A stretch of 64,000 nucleotides of DNA from Citrobacter amalonaticus Y19 (GCF_000981805.1 NZ_CP011132.1:5518001-5582000), one strand, 5' to 3'. Numbered from the stretch's first letter, positions 43,638 to 52,671 are shown. Program-made: numbers and translations. Notes: generated from the letters alone by a model not told the origin.

Positions 43638-44543
43638 TTAACAATGCACTAGCGTCCCTTTTTCGCCAGCGAGTATCTGCGGGGCATCTTTTAGTGCGCC
43701 AATAAATGCCTTGCGTCCGGTTTGTTTGACAAACTGGATCACTGCCGCCGCCTTTGGACCCATCGCGCCGTCTGGTGCAGCGAATGGCGCCAGCTCTTCT
43801 GTCGTGACATGCCGCAATGCACGCGCCTGCGCAGTGCCCCAGTGTTCATAAACGGCATCGGCATCGGTCAGGATCAGCAGGTGATCGGCGTTGATGGCAT
43901 GGGCCAGCACTGCCGCCGTCAGATCTTTATCGATCACCGCTTCAGTTCCCTGGTAGCCGCTCCCCTGCGCCACGACCGGAACGCCGCCGCCGCCACAGCA
44001 AATCACGGTGTGTCCTGCTGCCATTAGCGCCTGAATCGCCTCGCTGTCGAGGATAGCTTGCGGCATTGGGGAGGGAACTACCCGGCGAATGTACTGCCCA
44101 TCCGCCTTCATCGTCCAGCCGTAACGTTTTTCCAGCTCAGCCTGTTGTTCTGGTTGATACACCGGCCCGATGTATTTGCCCGGTGTACAAAATGCTTCAT
44201 CCTGTGGATCCACTTCCACACGTGTCATCAGGGTTGTCACCGGCGCGGCGCCTGCGTTTTGCGTCAGCGCCTGGGCGATGGCGACGCCAATCATTCCCTG
44301 GCTTTCCGCGACCAGAATATCCAGCGGCCAGGCAGGTGCTTCCGTGTACGCCGCGTTCTGTAACGCCAGTAACCCCACCTGAGGTCCATTGCCATGCACA
44401 ATCACCAGTTGATAATCATGGGCCAGCGTCGTCACCATTTGTGCAAAAACCTGAATGCTTCGCTGTTGGTTTTCCGCGCTCAGTACTTCTCCACGCTGTA
44501 ATAACGCATTACCGCCCAGCGCAATAACCAGTTTCTTTTTCAT
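43638..44543 (-). CDS. Carbamate kinase, AllK/YbcF-like
   Basis: Amino-acid kinase family enzyme making ATP from carbamoyl phosphate and ADP, releasing ammonia and CO2. It has 301 residues from MKKKLVIALGGNALLQ at 44543 behind GAGG; a frame 30 codons longer was trimmed. Motifs are VHGNGPQVGLLALQN, CCGGGGVPV, AVIDKDLTA and LILTDADAVYEHWG. From memory it resembles E. coli AllK (YbcF) more than ArcC. Together with AllF-, AllG- and AllH-like genes across the divergent promoter, it supplies the energy-yielding last step. Confidence 0.93.
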   Translation of the reverse strand: MKKKLVIALGGNALLQRGEVLSAENQQRSIQVFAQMVTTLAHDYQLVIVHGNGPQVGLLALQNAAYTEAPAWPLDILVAESQGMIGVAIAQALTQNAGAAPVTTLMTRVEVDPQDEAFCTPGKYIGPVYQPEQQAELEKRYGWTMKADGQYIRRVVPSPMPQAILDSEAIQALMAAGHTVICCGGGGVPVVAQGSGYQGTEAVIDKDLTAAVLAHAINADHLLILTDADAVYEHWGTAQARALRHVTTEELAPFAAPDGAMGPKAAAVIQFVKQTGRKAFIGALKDAPQILAGEKGTLVHC

Positions 44544-44877
44544 TATGACCTCAATTTGCAAAATATCTCGCGGCCAACATAACGCTACAGGTTTTTTATG
44601 ATGTGACTTATTCGACAACTTATTTACCAGCAAAAATAACTCGTTAATTCTGATGTTTTTTAAATGCTTTGTTTAAATTATTTAAACAATGATTGTTAGA
44701 TTTTTTTTATAATATCGAGGTTAGTTACCAGGAATTTATAACAATGGATTTTGTGTGACTTTGCTCAAATGAAATGGCTTCGTGGCCCGATATGGTGAGG
44801 GTAGTTAAAACATAAAGCCTCATCAATCGTCAGTTAAGCTGAGGTATTACACGGTAAATATCGCCGGGAGAATGATT
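44544..44877. promoter_or_regulatory. Divergent promoter region of the carbamoyltransferase island
   Basis: A 334-base AT-rich region between the divergent carbamate kinase and MFS genes. It contains a 21-bp perfect palindrome at 44669-44689 (arms TTGTTTAAAT and ATTTAAACAA around a central T) and a partial CRP match, TGTGA-CTTATT-CGACA, at 44602-44617. The palindrome is a plausible operator for the AllS-like LysR regulator encoded at the end of the island. No small gene is evident. Confidence 0.6.
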
Positions 44878-46101
44878 ATGTCTGAATCATGTGAAGTGAC
44901 TGAGGTCACAAAGAAAAAAGGAATACCGGCCTGGTGGGTCACCATTTTCCTGTTCTGGCTGGGGTGGATTTTTATGTATGCCGACCGGACAATATTAAAT
45001 CCGGTAATGGGGGAGCTGGAAAAAGAGTTTGGATTAAGTGGTACTCAATTAGGTATTCTTAATTCAGTATTCTATTTTTCTTATGCGTTATTACAGGTTC
45101 CGGCCGGAATTTTAGGCGACAAAATCGGTAAGAAAAAAGTGCTGGTGCCAGGATTTATTCTCTTTGGCGTTTTCACCGCGGTGACTGGTTGGGCGAAAAC
45201 CTGGTACACGTTATTGTTTGCCCGCGTGGTGACAGGTGCAGGAGAAGGCACTTATTACGGCCCACAATACGGTTTGTCTTCTGAGCAAATCCCTAAAAAA
45301 TACCGTTCTCTGGGCAGTGCGATTATCAACAGCGGTATGGCCTTTGGTATCGCACTGGGTCTCATGTCTTCAAGCTGGCTGGTTTACGATCAGGGCCATT
45401 CCTGGCGCATGCCGTTTTATGCGATGGCGGTTCCTTCCGTATTGATTGGCGTGGCCATCTGGCTGTTTGTTAAAGAGAAAAAACGCCCCGTCGAGGTTGA
45501 TGGCGTTCAGGTTAAAAAAGGAAAGTTCAGCGATCTCCTGAAAAACCGTAACCTCATTCTGACTTATATTATGGTGTTCTGCAGCCTGTTTGGTTTCTTC
45601 GTGATCCTCACTTGGCTTCCCTATTATCTGCAAAGTGAGCGCGGTATTGCCGGAAGCGAAACCGGATTTATCTCTTCGCTGGTGGCGTGGATTTCAATTC
45701 CTGGCGCGCTGTTATTCTCCAGCCTGTCTGACAAATTAGGTAAGCGTAAACCGTTAATCATGTTCCTCGTGCCGGTGGCGATCATCAGCATGCTGTCCAT
45801 TATCTGGATGCCGAATATGACAGGTGTGATTGTCGCCCTGTGTGTCTACGGACTCGTCGGCAAACTGGCGTTAGATCCCGTGCTGGTTGCGCTGGTTGCC
45901 GATAGCGTCGATGAAAATAACTACAGCACCGCGTTTGGCTTATTTAACTTTATCGGCATGAGTTCCTCCATTCTTGCTCCCATTATTGCCGGCGCGGCGC
46001 GTGATATCACCGGTAGCCTGGCATCCAGTTTTTATGTCTCCGCCACTCTGCTCGGTATCGGTCTGGTGGCAATGATGTTTTTAAAAGAAAAACGCACATA
46101 A
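44878..46101 (+). CDS. MFS transporter, anion:cation symporter-like
   Basis: The product has 407 residues from the second ATG at 44878, seven bases after GGGAG; an ATG at 44872 is only one base from that site. About 12 helices are predicted. Motif A appears as LGDKIGKKKVLVPG and the N-terminal helix contains FMYADRTILNPVMG, the style of the hexuronate/organic-anion (ACS) porters. It is 12 bases upstream of the FdrA-like gene, so it likely brings in the pathway's substrate or exports its end product. Confidence 0.85.
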   Translation: MSESCEVTEVTKKKGIPAWWVTIFLFWLGWIFMYADRTILNPVMGELEKEFGLSGTQLGILNSVFYFSYALLQVPAGILGDKIGKKKVLVPGFILFGVFTAVTGWAKTWYTLLFARVVTGAGEGTYYGPQYGLSSEQIPKKYRSLGSAIINSGMAFGIALGLMSSSWLVYDQGHSWRMPFYAMAVPSVLIGVAIWLFVKEKKRPVEVDGVQVKKGKFSDLLKNRNLILTYIMVFCSLFGFFVILTWLPYYLQSERGIAGSETGFISSLVAWISIPGALLFSSLSDKLGKRKPLIMFLVPVAIISMLSIIWMPNMTGVIVALCVYGLVGKLALDPVLVALVADSVDENNYSTAFGLFNFIGMSSSILAPIIAGAARDITGSLASSFYVSATLLGIGLVAMMFLKEKRT

Positions 46102-46113
46102 GAGGTAGCGGTA

Positions 46114-47775
46114 ATGATTTACGCCTTTATTAAAAAGGGAAGTTTTCAGGACTCCGTCAGCCTGATGATTATTTCCCGGAAATTAAGTGAACGGCCGGAA
46201 GTCGATCAGGTCTCCGTCATGATGGGAACGCCAGCAAATAAAGCGATGCTGAATTCTACCGGGTTCTGGCATGACGACTTTGCCGAGGCCACACCAAACG
46301 ATATATGCGTGGCGGTACGCACCCATGATGAACAGTCTGGGATCCTCGATGTCATTCGTGAACAACTGGAAAAAGAGCTGAACGCGATTGCCAGCGCGTC
46401 GGGCAGTTCACAGCAATTGCTGAAAGCGCGTCGCTGGGAGAGCGCCTGCCAGAAACTGCCGCAGGCCAATCTTTTGCTGGTTTCGGTGGCCGGAGAATAT
46501 GCAGCCTCCGTCGCCAAAGAAGGGCTGTTGGCCGGTAAGAATGTGATGATGTTCTCCGATAACGTGCCGCTGGCGCAGGAAGTGGAACTGAAAACGCTGG
46601 CGCGTGAGAAGGGGCTTATCGTGATGGGGCCGGACTGCGGCACGGCGATGATTGCCGGTAGCCCGCTGGCGTTCGCTAATGTTTTACCGGATGGCGGGAT
46701 CGGCGTGGTTGGCGCGTCTGGTACCGGTATTCAGGAGATCACTTCGCAGATTGCACTGCACCAACAGGGGATCAGCCATGCGATTGGTCTGGGAGGCCGC
46801 GATCTGAGTGCCGATGTGGGGGGGATCAGCGCCCTGACGGCGCTGGAGATGCTGGCTGCCGATGATGCCACGCAGGTGATTGCGTTCGTCTCTAAGCCGC
46901 CGTCGCCGCAGGTGAGAACCCGAATTATTGACGCGATGCAGAAGGTTGGCAAACCGGTGGTTGCGCTCTTTCTGGGGAGTAAGCCGGAGCAGCGACGTGA
47001 GGGGAATGTCTGGCTGGCAAATTCGTTGTCGGATGCCGCGCAACTGGCGGTGCTGTTGATGCGCGTGGCGCAGCAGCGTGTGATTCAACCTGAAGTCGCA
47101 GGCAAAGGTATTTACGGTCTGTATGCCGGCGGCACCCTCGCGGCAGAAGCGGCGATGCTGCTCTCAGCCGGGCTTGGGGTTCCGGTGAGCGAAAGCCACG
47201 ATGCTGGCGTCATGCTGGATGCGCAGGGTCATCGCATTGTCGATCTGGGGGATGACAGTTACACGCTGGGCCGGCCGCATCCGATGATCGACCCAACCAC
47301 CCGCAGCATTGAAATCGAAAAACTGGCCGCGATGCCGGACGTCGGCGTGCTGTTGCTGGATGTGGTGCTGGGCTATGGCGCCTGCGCCGACCCGGCTGGC
47401 GCGGTTGTCGAGGCGGTTGAAAAGGTTCGCGCGCAGCGCGCAGCGCCGCTGGTGACCATCGCCACCATGACCGGAACCGATGCCGACCCACAGGGGCGCA
47501 GTGGACAAATTGACATCCTGCGCGAAGCGGGTATCGCCGTGGTGGAAACCCTCGAAGAGGCCGTACTGCTGGCTATCAGCCTGACGCGCCATCAGGATGC
47601 CACCCCTTCAGTCGAGCATAACGCTTTGCTGGATGGCATACAGGTTATCAATGCCGGGCTGCGCAGCTTCGCGCTGGATCTGCAAAGCAGCGGCACGCCG
47701 GTTGTGCATTATCAGTGGGCGCCGATTGCCGGTGGCAATGCGCGTCTCGCCAGTTTACTTAAGCAGTTACATTAA
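46114..47775 (+). CDS. fdrA: FdrA/AllF-like subunit of oxamate carbamoyltransferase
   Basis: The product has 553 residues, close to E. coli FdrA (555), and is very similar along its whole length: MIYAFIKKGSFQDSVSLMI at the start, GPDCGTAMIAGSPLAFANV, GASGTGIQEITSQIA, GLGGRDLS and GRPHPMIDPT. The fold is related to succinyl-CoA synthetase, hence the old acyl-CoA synthetase label; in E. coli FdrA (AllF) forms oxamate carbamoyltransferase with AllG and AllH. All three are present here in the same order. AAGAGG ribosome site. Confidence 0.93.
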   Translation: MIYAFIKKGSFQDSVSLMIISRKLSERPEVDQVSVMMGTPANKAMLNSTGFWHDDFAEATPNDICVAVRTHDEQSGILDVIREQLEKELNAIASASGSSQQLLKARRWESACQKLPQANLLLVSVAGEYAASVAKEGLLAGKNVMMFSDNVPLAQEVELKTLAREKGLIVMGPDCGTAMIAGSPLAFANVLPDGGIGVVGASGTGIQEITSQIALHQQGISHAIGLGGRDLSADVGGISALTALEMLAADDATQVIAFVSKPPSPQVRTRIIDAMQKVGKPVVALFLGSKPEQRREGNVWLANSLSDAAQLAVLLMRVAQQRVIQPEVAGKGIYGLYAGGTLAAEAAMLLSAGLGVPVSESHDAGVMLDAQGHRIVDLGDDSYTLGRPHPMIDPTTRSIEIEKLAAMPDVGVLLLDVVLGYGACADPAGAVVEAVEKVRAQRAAPLVTIATMTGTDADPQGRSGQIDILREAGIAVVETLEEAVLLAISLTRHQDATPSVEHNALLDGIQVINAGLRSFALDLQSSGTPVVHYQWAPIAGGNARLASLLKQLH

Positions 47776-47790
47776 TTCAGAGGTACCGAT

Positions 47791-49053
47791 ATGTATTCAT
47801 CAATTGCACAGGCCAACGATGCCATTATTGAACGAATTAAAGCCGCGCGACCACACTGGGTTGCTGTCCGCCCTGCGAAAGAGGCGGTGGCGGAATTGTC
47901 CTCAGGACGTAAGTTGCTGCATGCTGGCCCGCCGATTGGTTGGGAAGAGATGACGGGGCCAATGCGCGGCGCGTGTATCGGCGCATCGCTGTTCGAAGGC
48001 TGGGCCGCCAGTGAAGAAGAGGCAGTAGGGTTGTTGAGCCGGGGTGAGGTCGAATTTATTCCCTGTCATCACGTAGGCGCAGTCGGCCCGATGGGGGGCA
48101 TCACGTCCGCCAACATGCCGGTGCTGATTGTCCGTGATGTGATACATGGCAATCAGTCCTGCTGCAATCTGAACGAAGGTATTGGTAAGGTCATGCGTTT
48201 CGGCGCTTATGGCGAGGACGTGCAAACGCGTCTGCGCTGGATGCGCGATACCTTAGCGCCTGTGTTGCAGGATGCGCTGAGCAACATGGAAAACGGAATA
48301 GATCTCACGGCGCTGATGGCGCAGGCGATCACGATGGGTGATGAGTTCCATCAGCGTAACATCGCGGCCTCTTCGCTGTTGCTGCGTACGTTATCTCCTG
48401 TGATTGCGGGTCTGGATCGCCCGAAAGCCGAAATCACTGAGGTGCTGCAATTCCTGAGCGTGACCGATCAATTCTTCCTTAACCTGGCGATGGCCTACAG
48501 TAAAGCAGTCATGGATGCGGCGGCTGAGATAAAAGCAGGCTCAGTCGTGACGGCGATGACGCGTAATGGTCGAGAATTTGGTATCCGCGTTAGCGGCACG
48601 GGCGATCGTTGGTTTACCGCGCCAGTGAATACGCCGCAGGGGTTGTTTTTTACTGGCTACAGCCAGGCTGATGCCAACCCGGATATCGGCGATAGCGCCA
48701 TCACGGAAACGCTGGGTATCGGCGGCGCGGCAATGATCGCCGCACCGGGGGTGACGCGTTTTGTCGGTACAGGCGGCATGGGCGCAGCACTGGAAACGTC
48801 GGAAGAGATGGCAGAGATCTATCTTGCCAGCAACCCTCTGTTCCAGATCCCCTCATGGGATTTCAAAGGCGCATGCCTGGGACTGGATATCCGTCGTGTT
48901 GTCGAAACGGGGATCACGCCGCTGATCAACACCGGTATCGCGCATCGTGACGCGGGGATCGGTCAGGTTGGTGCGGGAACCGTGCGTGCACCGCTGCTCT
49001 GTTTTGAAAAAGCGCTGGAAGCACTGGCGCAGGAGCATCACATCACGGCTTAA
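47791..49053 (+). CDS. DUF1116 protein, AllG/YlbE-like carbamoyltransferase subunit
   Basis: The product has 420 residues and closely follows E. coli YlbE (AllG): LLHAGPPIGWEEMTGPMRGA, EFIPCHHVGAVGPMGGITS, GDEFHQRNIAASS and ACLGLDIRRVVETGI. In E. coli it is one of three subunits of oxamate carbamoyltransferase. It begins 15 bases after the FdrA-like gene. The reading frame is intact. The exact catalytic residues are not known to me. Confidence 0.92.
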   Translation: MYSSIAQANDAIIERIKAARPHWVAVRPAKEAVAELSSGRKLLHAGPPIGWEEMTGPMRGACIGASLFEGWAASEEEAVGLLSRGEVEFIPCHHVGAVGPMGGITSANMPVLIVRDVIHGNQSCCNLNEGIGKVMRFGAYGEDVQTRLRWMRDTLAPVLQDALSNMENGIDLTALMAQAITMGDEFHQRNIAASSLLLRTLSPVIAGLDRPKAEITEVLQFLSVTDQFFLNLAMAYSKAVMDAAAEIKAGSVVTAMTRNGREFGIRVSGTGDRWFTAPVNTPQGLFFTGYSQADANPDIGDSAITETLGIGGAAMIAAPGVTRFVGTGGMGAALETSEEMAEIYLASNPLFQIPSWDFKGACLGLDIRRVVETGITPLINTGIAHRDAGIGQVGAGTVRAPLLCFEKALEALAQEHHITA

Positions 49054-49062
49054 GCCTCAAGG

Positions 49063-49081
49063 GGGGCGGCAATGCCGCCCC
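49063..49081 (+). other. GC-rich hairpin in the allG-allH-like gap
   Basis: GGGGCGGC / GCCGCCCC with an AAT loop begins 9 bases after the AllG-like stop and ends just before the GGAG ribosome site of the next gene. It has no T-run. It may limit translation of the third subunit or protect the upstream message. An in-frame ATG lies inside the loop. Confidence 0.6.
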
Positions 49082-49092
49082 GGAGCGCATCA

Positions 49093-49920
49093 ATGAACAC
49101 CTTTAATGCTTTGGCCTGTACCGGGCTTAATCGACTGCCAGACGGTGAATGGACGCTACACAGTCGTTTTTCACAGGCGATCAATTTTATCCACGCCAGC
49201 GGCGAGTTACTGACGCTATATCGCTACGGTAAAGGGATGGGGCCGACGGGCGTGTTGCTGGGTCGTGCGCCGTTTTCTTATTTAGCTACGGTTGCGCAAT
49301 TGTATAAGTCGGGGAGTCAACTGAGCGGGCAGGGGATAACGCTTCGTGCTCGTCGCCAGCTCAGATTGCAACTCAATCCTGCTGATAGCGCCCCTGTCGG
49401 GCTCTCCCGTTGTAGGCAACAAAGTGGCCTGTGTGGGGCCTTGAATCAACCCCTTAATAGCATGCCATTTTATTCAGAAATCATGGAGGCACTTGCGTGC
49501 TGGCATCACGGAGGGGAACCGGACTGGCGCTGGCTTATCGGACGTGGCCCCGGACTCACGCCCAGCGGTGATGATATGCTGACAGGGATGCTGGCGGTTT
49601 TTATTGCGGCAGAGAAACCCATTCACCTTTTTTTACCCTCGATTGATCAACTGGCATTGCTGACAACGTCGGTAAGCTGTAGCTATCTTAATAGCGCCAG
49701 GCTGGGCGAATTTTCGACCCCCGTGCTGGGCGTTATGCGCAGTTTACAAACCGGACGTCATACAGACCGTGCGCTTGGCCGTCTGCTTGCGGTAGGACAT
49801 ACTTCCGGCACCGACACGGTATTGGGTATCGCGTTGGCGCAACACTGGTTACAGATGGCTGACTCAAGGGGAATGCATGCTCGATCAGGAAACAATACGT
49901 ACCTTTATTTGGGTGGCTGA
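49093..49920 (+). CDS. DUF2877 protein, AllH/YlbF-like carbamoyltransferase subunit
   Basis: The product has 275 residues from the ATG at 49093 (MNTFNALACTG), eight bases after GGAG; an ATG at 49072 lies in a hairpin loop and is less likely. It matches E. coli YlbF (AllH) motifs: AINFIHASGELLTLYR, GRGPGLTPSGDDMLTGML, TSVSCSYLNSA and AVGHTSGTDTVLG. It is less conserved than the other two subunits. Its last 44 bases overlap the LysR gene, so the regulator is translationally linked. Confidence 0.88.
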   Translation: MNTFNALACTGLNRLPDGEWTLHSRFSQAINFIHASGELLTLYRYGKGMGPTGVLLGRAPFSYLATVAQLYKSGSQLSGQGITLRARRQLRLQLNPADSAPVGLSRCRQQSGLCGALNQPLNSMPFYSEIMEALACWHHGGEPDWRWLIGRGPGLTPSGDDMLTGMLAVFIAAEKPIHLFLPSIDQLALLTTSVSCSYLNSARLGEFSTPVLGVMRSLQTGRHTDRALGRLLAVGHTSGTDTVLGIALAQHWLQMADSRGMHARSGNNTYLYLGG

Positions 49921-50815
49921 AACGGAGAGTTTTTCCCGTGCGGCCAACTCGTTACATAAAACGCCCGCGGCGATAAGTTACCGGATTAAAACGCTGGAAG
50001 AACAGGTGGGGACGCAGCTTTTTTTACGCACCACGCGTTCTGTCAGCCTGACGCTGGCCGGGCAGCATCTGCTCGAACATTGCCGACAATGGCTCAACTG
50101 GCTGGACGCCATGCCGGATGAGTTGCAGCAGATAAATGCGGGTGTGGAACGCCAGGTCAATATCGTGGTTAACAATTTACTGTATCAGCCGCAGACGACG
50201 GCCGATCTCCTGACGTGGTTACATCAGCAATTTCCCTTCACCCGCTTTCAGATTTCCCGCCAGGTCTATATGGGAGTGTGGGACTCTTTGCTGTATGACG
50301 ACTATCAACTGGCGATTGGCGTAACCGGCTCGGAATCATTGTCGAACAACATTTCGCTGCTGCCGCTCGGGGACATTAGCTGGCAGTTTGTGGTGGCGCA
50401 GAATCATCCGTTGGCCAGCCACCCGGCAACGGTGTTATCGGACGACATGCTGCGTCGCTACCCCGCCATCAATATTGAAGATACTTCGCGCACGCTCACC
50501 CGTCGCGTGGCCTGGCTGCTGAGCGGACAAAAGGAAATTAAGGTTCCGGATCTAAGTACCAAGCTGGCTTGTCACTTAAGCGGCCTGGGCGTTGGCTTCT
50601 TACCCGAGCGTCTCTGTCGCCCTTATGTGGAGTCCGGTGCGCTGGTCGCTCGTTCGGTTGCCAACCCTCGGCAACCGTCGCCGTTATCTATCGCATGGAA
50701 GAATGCCGGAAGCGGAAAAGTGGTCAGCGAAATTGCCGAAATCTTTAAGCAAAAGCATTCGCTGGTGAGCGGGTTTTTACGAATGGTTGATAGTCCCGTA
50801 GAACAGAAAAAATAG
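49877..50815 (+). CDS. LysR-family regulator, AllS-like
   Basis: The product has 312 residues. The N-terminal winged helix starts MLDQETIRTFIWVAETESFSRAAN and includes TPAAISYRIKTLEEQVG and the wing LFLRTTRSVSLTLAG. The effector domain shares long stretches with E. coli AllS (RQVNIVVNNLLYQPQ, YMGVWDSLLYDDYQLAIGVTG, INIEDTSRTLTRRVAW). AllS activates the allantoin-utilisation genes of E. coli, so control of this carbamoyltransferase island is likely. Its binding site may be the palindrome at 44669-44689. Confidence 0.92.
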   Translation: MLDQETIRTFIWVAETESFSRAANSLHKTPAAISYRIKTLEEQVGTQLFLRTTRSVSLTLAGQHLLEHCRQWLNWLDAMPDELQQINAGVERQVNIVVNNLLYQPQTTADLLTWLHQQFPFTRFQISRQVYMGVWDSLLYDDYQLAIGVTGSESLSNNISLLPLGDISWQFVVAQNHPLASHPATVLSDDMLRRYPAINIEDTSRTLTRRVAWLLSGQKEIKVPDLSTKLACHLSGLGVGFLPERLCRPYVESGALVARSVANPRQPSPLSIAWKNAGSGKVVSEIAEIFKQKHSLVSGFLRMVDSPVEQKK

Positions 50816-50937
50816 CGCCGTCCAGAACTGGAACGTAACGAAAATGGCTTATTCACCCATTATTGTTTACCTTTAACAGGGTGTTTTCGTGAGATTGATC
50901 TCATTTGCTCTGATTTGTTATGACCAAGGAACATGTA

Positions 50938-51798
50938 ATGGAAGATTTGAATGTTGTCGACAGCATCAACGGTGCGGGGACCTGGCTGGTCCGCAACCAG
51001 GAATTGCTGTTGAGCTATGCCGTCAACATCGTGGCGGCCGTTGCCATTGTTATTGTCGGGATGATTGTGGCGCGTCTGGTATCGAACACGGTTAACCGTC
51101 TGATGGTGGCGCGTCATATTGATGCCACTGTGGCCGACTTCCTCTCCGCGCTGGTGCGCTACGGGATTGTGGCTTTCACACTGATAGCCGCGCTGGGGCG
51201 CGTGGGCGTGCAGACGGCGTCTGTCATCGCTGTTCTCGGTGCGGCCGGTTTAGCCGTCGGTCTGGCGTTGCAGGGGTCACTCTCTAACCTTGCTGCAGGC
51301 GTGTTGCTGGTGATGTTTCGTCCGTTCCGTGCCGGTGAATATGTTGATTTGGGCGGTGTCGCCGGGACGGTGCTGAATGTGCAGATTTTCTCCACCACCA
51401 TGCGTACCGTGGACGGTAAAATTGTCGTGATCCCGAACGGCAAAATCATTGCCGGCAATATCATTAACTTTTCCCGCGAGCCGGTACGCCGTAATGAATT
51501 CACTGTCAGCGTCGCCTACGACGCTGACATCGATAAGGTGAAACAGATCCTCACCGGGATCATCGAGTCAGATGACCGTATTCTCAAAGATCGCGAAATG
51601 ACGGTGCGTCTGAATGAACTGGGCGCGTCATCGCTTAATTTCGTGGTGCGCGTCTGGAGCAACAGCGGCGATCTGCAAAATGTGTACTGGGACGTGCTGG
51701 AACGGATTAAGCGTGAGTTTGATGCCGCGGGTATTCGCTTCCCGTATCCGCAAATGGACGTCAATTTCAAGCGCGTGAAAGCAGGCGCAGCAGAGTAA
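50938..51798 (+). CDS. mscS: Small-conductance mechanosensitive channel MscS
   Basis: Heptameric inner-membrane channel that opens on hypoosmotic shock. It has 286 residues from MEDLNVVDSINGAGTW at 50938, E. coli length; a start six codons upstream was rejected. Helices TM1-TM3 fill the first ~130 residues, the pore-lining TM3 carrying AAGLAVGLALQGSLSNLAAG, followed by the cytoplasmic beta and alpha/beta domains. It marks the return to conserved E. coli order (fbaA, then mscS, argO, yggE). Confidence 0.97.
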   Translation: MEDLNVVDSINGAGTWLVRNQELLLSYAVNIVAAVAIVIVGMIVARLVSNTVNRLMVARHIDATVADFLSALVRYGIVAFTLIAALGRVGVQTASVIAVLGAAGLAVGLALQGSLSNLAAGVLLVMFRPFRAGEYVDLGGVAGTVLNVQIFSTTMRTVDGKIVVIPNGKIIAGNIINFSREPVRRNEFTVSVAYDADIDKVKQILTGIIESDDRILKDREMTVRLNELGASSLNFVVRVWSNSGDLQNVYWDVLERIKREFDAAGIRFPYPQMDVNFKRVKAGAAE

Positions 51799-51803
51799 TG
51801 CCA

Positions 51804-51830
51804 GGCCGGATGAGCATCACGCCATCCGGC
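51804..51830. repeat. Short REP unit after mscS
   Basis: A compact palindrome, GGCCGGATG..CATCCGGC, lies 5 bases after the mscS stop. It may also serve as the mscS 3' hairpin. Confidence 0.7.
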
Positions 51831-51942
51831 AAAATCCCCTCTACATTAATTTCCCTTATCTGCGATTAATATTATCCATTTCCGCTAATGATTATCCCGC
51901 GCTATAGTCTGCGCTATAGAGACAACGCTCAGGATAATTACC

Positions 51943-52578
51943 GTGATATCGTATTATTTTCAAGGTCTTGCACTCGGCGCGGCCATGATACTTCCGCTCG
52001 GCCCTCAAAACGCGTTTGTGATGAATCAGGGGATACGCCGCCAGTATCACATCATGATTGCGCTGCTGTGCGCCGTCAGCGATCTGTTGCTGATTTGCGC
52101 CGGAATTTTTGGCGGCAGCGCATTACTGATGCAATCGCCCTGGTTATTGGCGCTGGTCACCTGGGGTGGAGTAGCCTTTTTGCTGTGGTACGGCTTTGGC
52201 GCGTTGAAGACGGCGATGAGCAGCAATCTGGAACTGGCCAGCGCGGAAGTGATGAAACAAGGGCGCTGGAAGATTATCGCCACGATGCTGGCGGTGACAT
52301 GGCTGAATCCACACGTTTATCTGGATACGTTCGTGGTGCTGGGTAGCCTGGGCGGACAACTGGACGTGGAGCCGAAACGCTGGTTCGCGCTCGGCACCGT
52401 CAGCGCGTCCTTCCTGTGGTTCTTCGGTCTGGCGCTTCTGGCAGCTTGGCTCGCGCCGCGACTGCGTACCGCAAAAGCGCAGCGGATCATCAATACGCTG
52501 GTTGGCCTAGTGATGTGGTTTATCGCTTTTCAACTGGCAAAAGAAGGCGTTGCGCATGTTCACGCCTTGCTCAACTAA
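51943..52578 (+). CDS. argO: L-arginine exporter ArgO
   Basis: LysE-family exporter of arginine (and canavanine). It has 211 residues from a GTG at 51943, with six predicted helices and the family motif MILPLGPQNAFVMNQGIRR near the N-terminus and TWLNPHVYLDT in the middle. In E. coli it is activated by ArgP with arginine; argP normally lies just beyond yggE but is not there in this window. Confidence 0.96.
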   Translation: MISYYFQGLALGAAMILPLGPQNAFVMNQGIRRQYHIMIALLCAVSDLLLICAGIFGGSALLMQSPWLLALVTWGGVAFLLWYGFGALKTAMSSNLELASAEVMKQGRWKIIATMLAVTWLNPHVYLDTFVVLGSLGGQLDVEPKRWFALGTVSASFLWFFGLALLAAWLAPRLRTAKAQRIINTLVGLVMWFIAFQLAKEGVAHVHALLN

Positions 52579-52671
52579 GCGTTGTCTGATGGACAACGTA
52601 TCATTTCGCGCTAAGCTTGCCTGCATGCGCCCTGAAATTTGGGGCAACTCACGTAACATGGAGGAGCAACA

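Noticed and set aside
46114..47775. FdrA-like protein as an acyl-CoA synthetase or protein-export factor
   Set aside because: The older names come from fold similarity and a suppressor phenotype; the adjacent AllG, AllH and carbamate kinase homologues point to carbamoyl transfer.
40565..50900. Island as a recently integrated mobile element
   Set aside because: No integrase, tRNA gene, direct repeats or IS ends were found at the fbaA or mscS borders; coding composition is close to that of the neighbours, so it may be an old insertion or a loss in E. coli.
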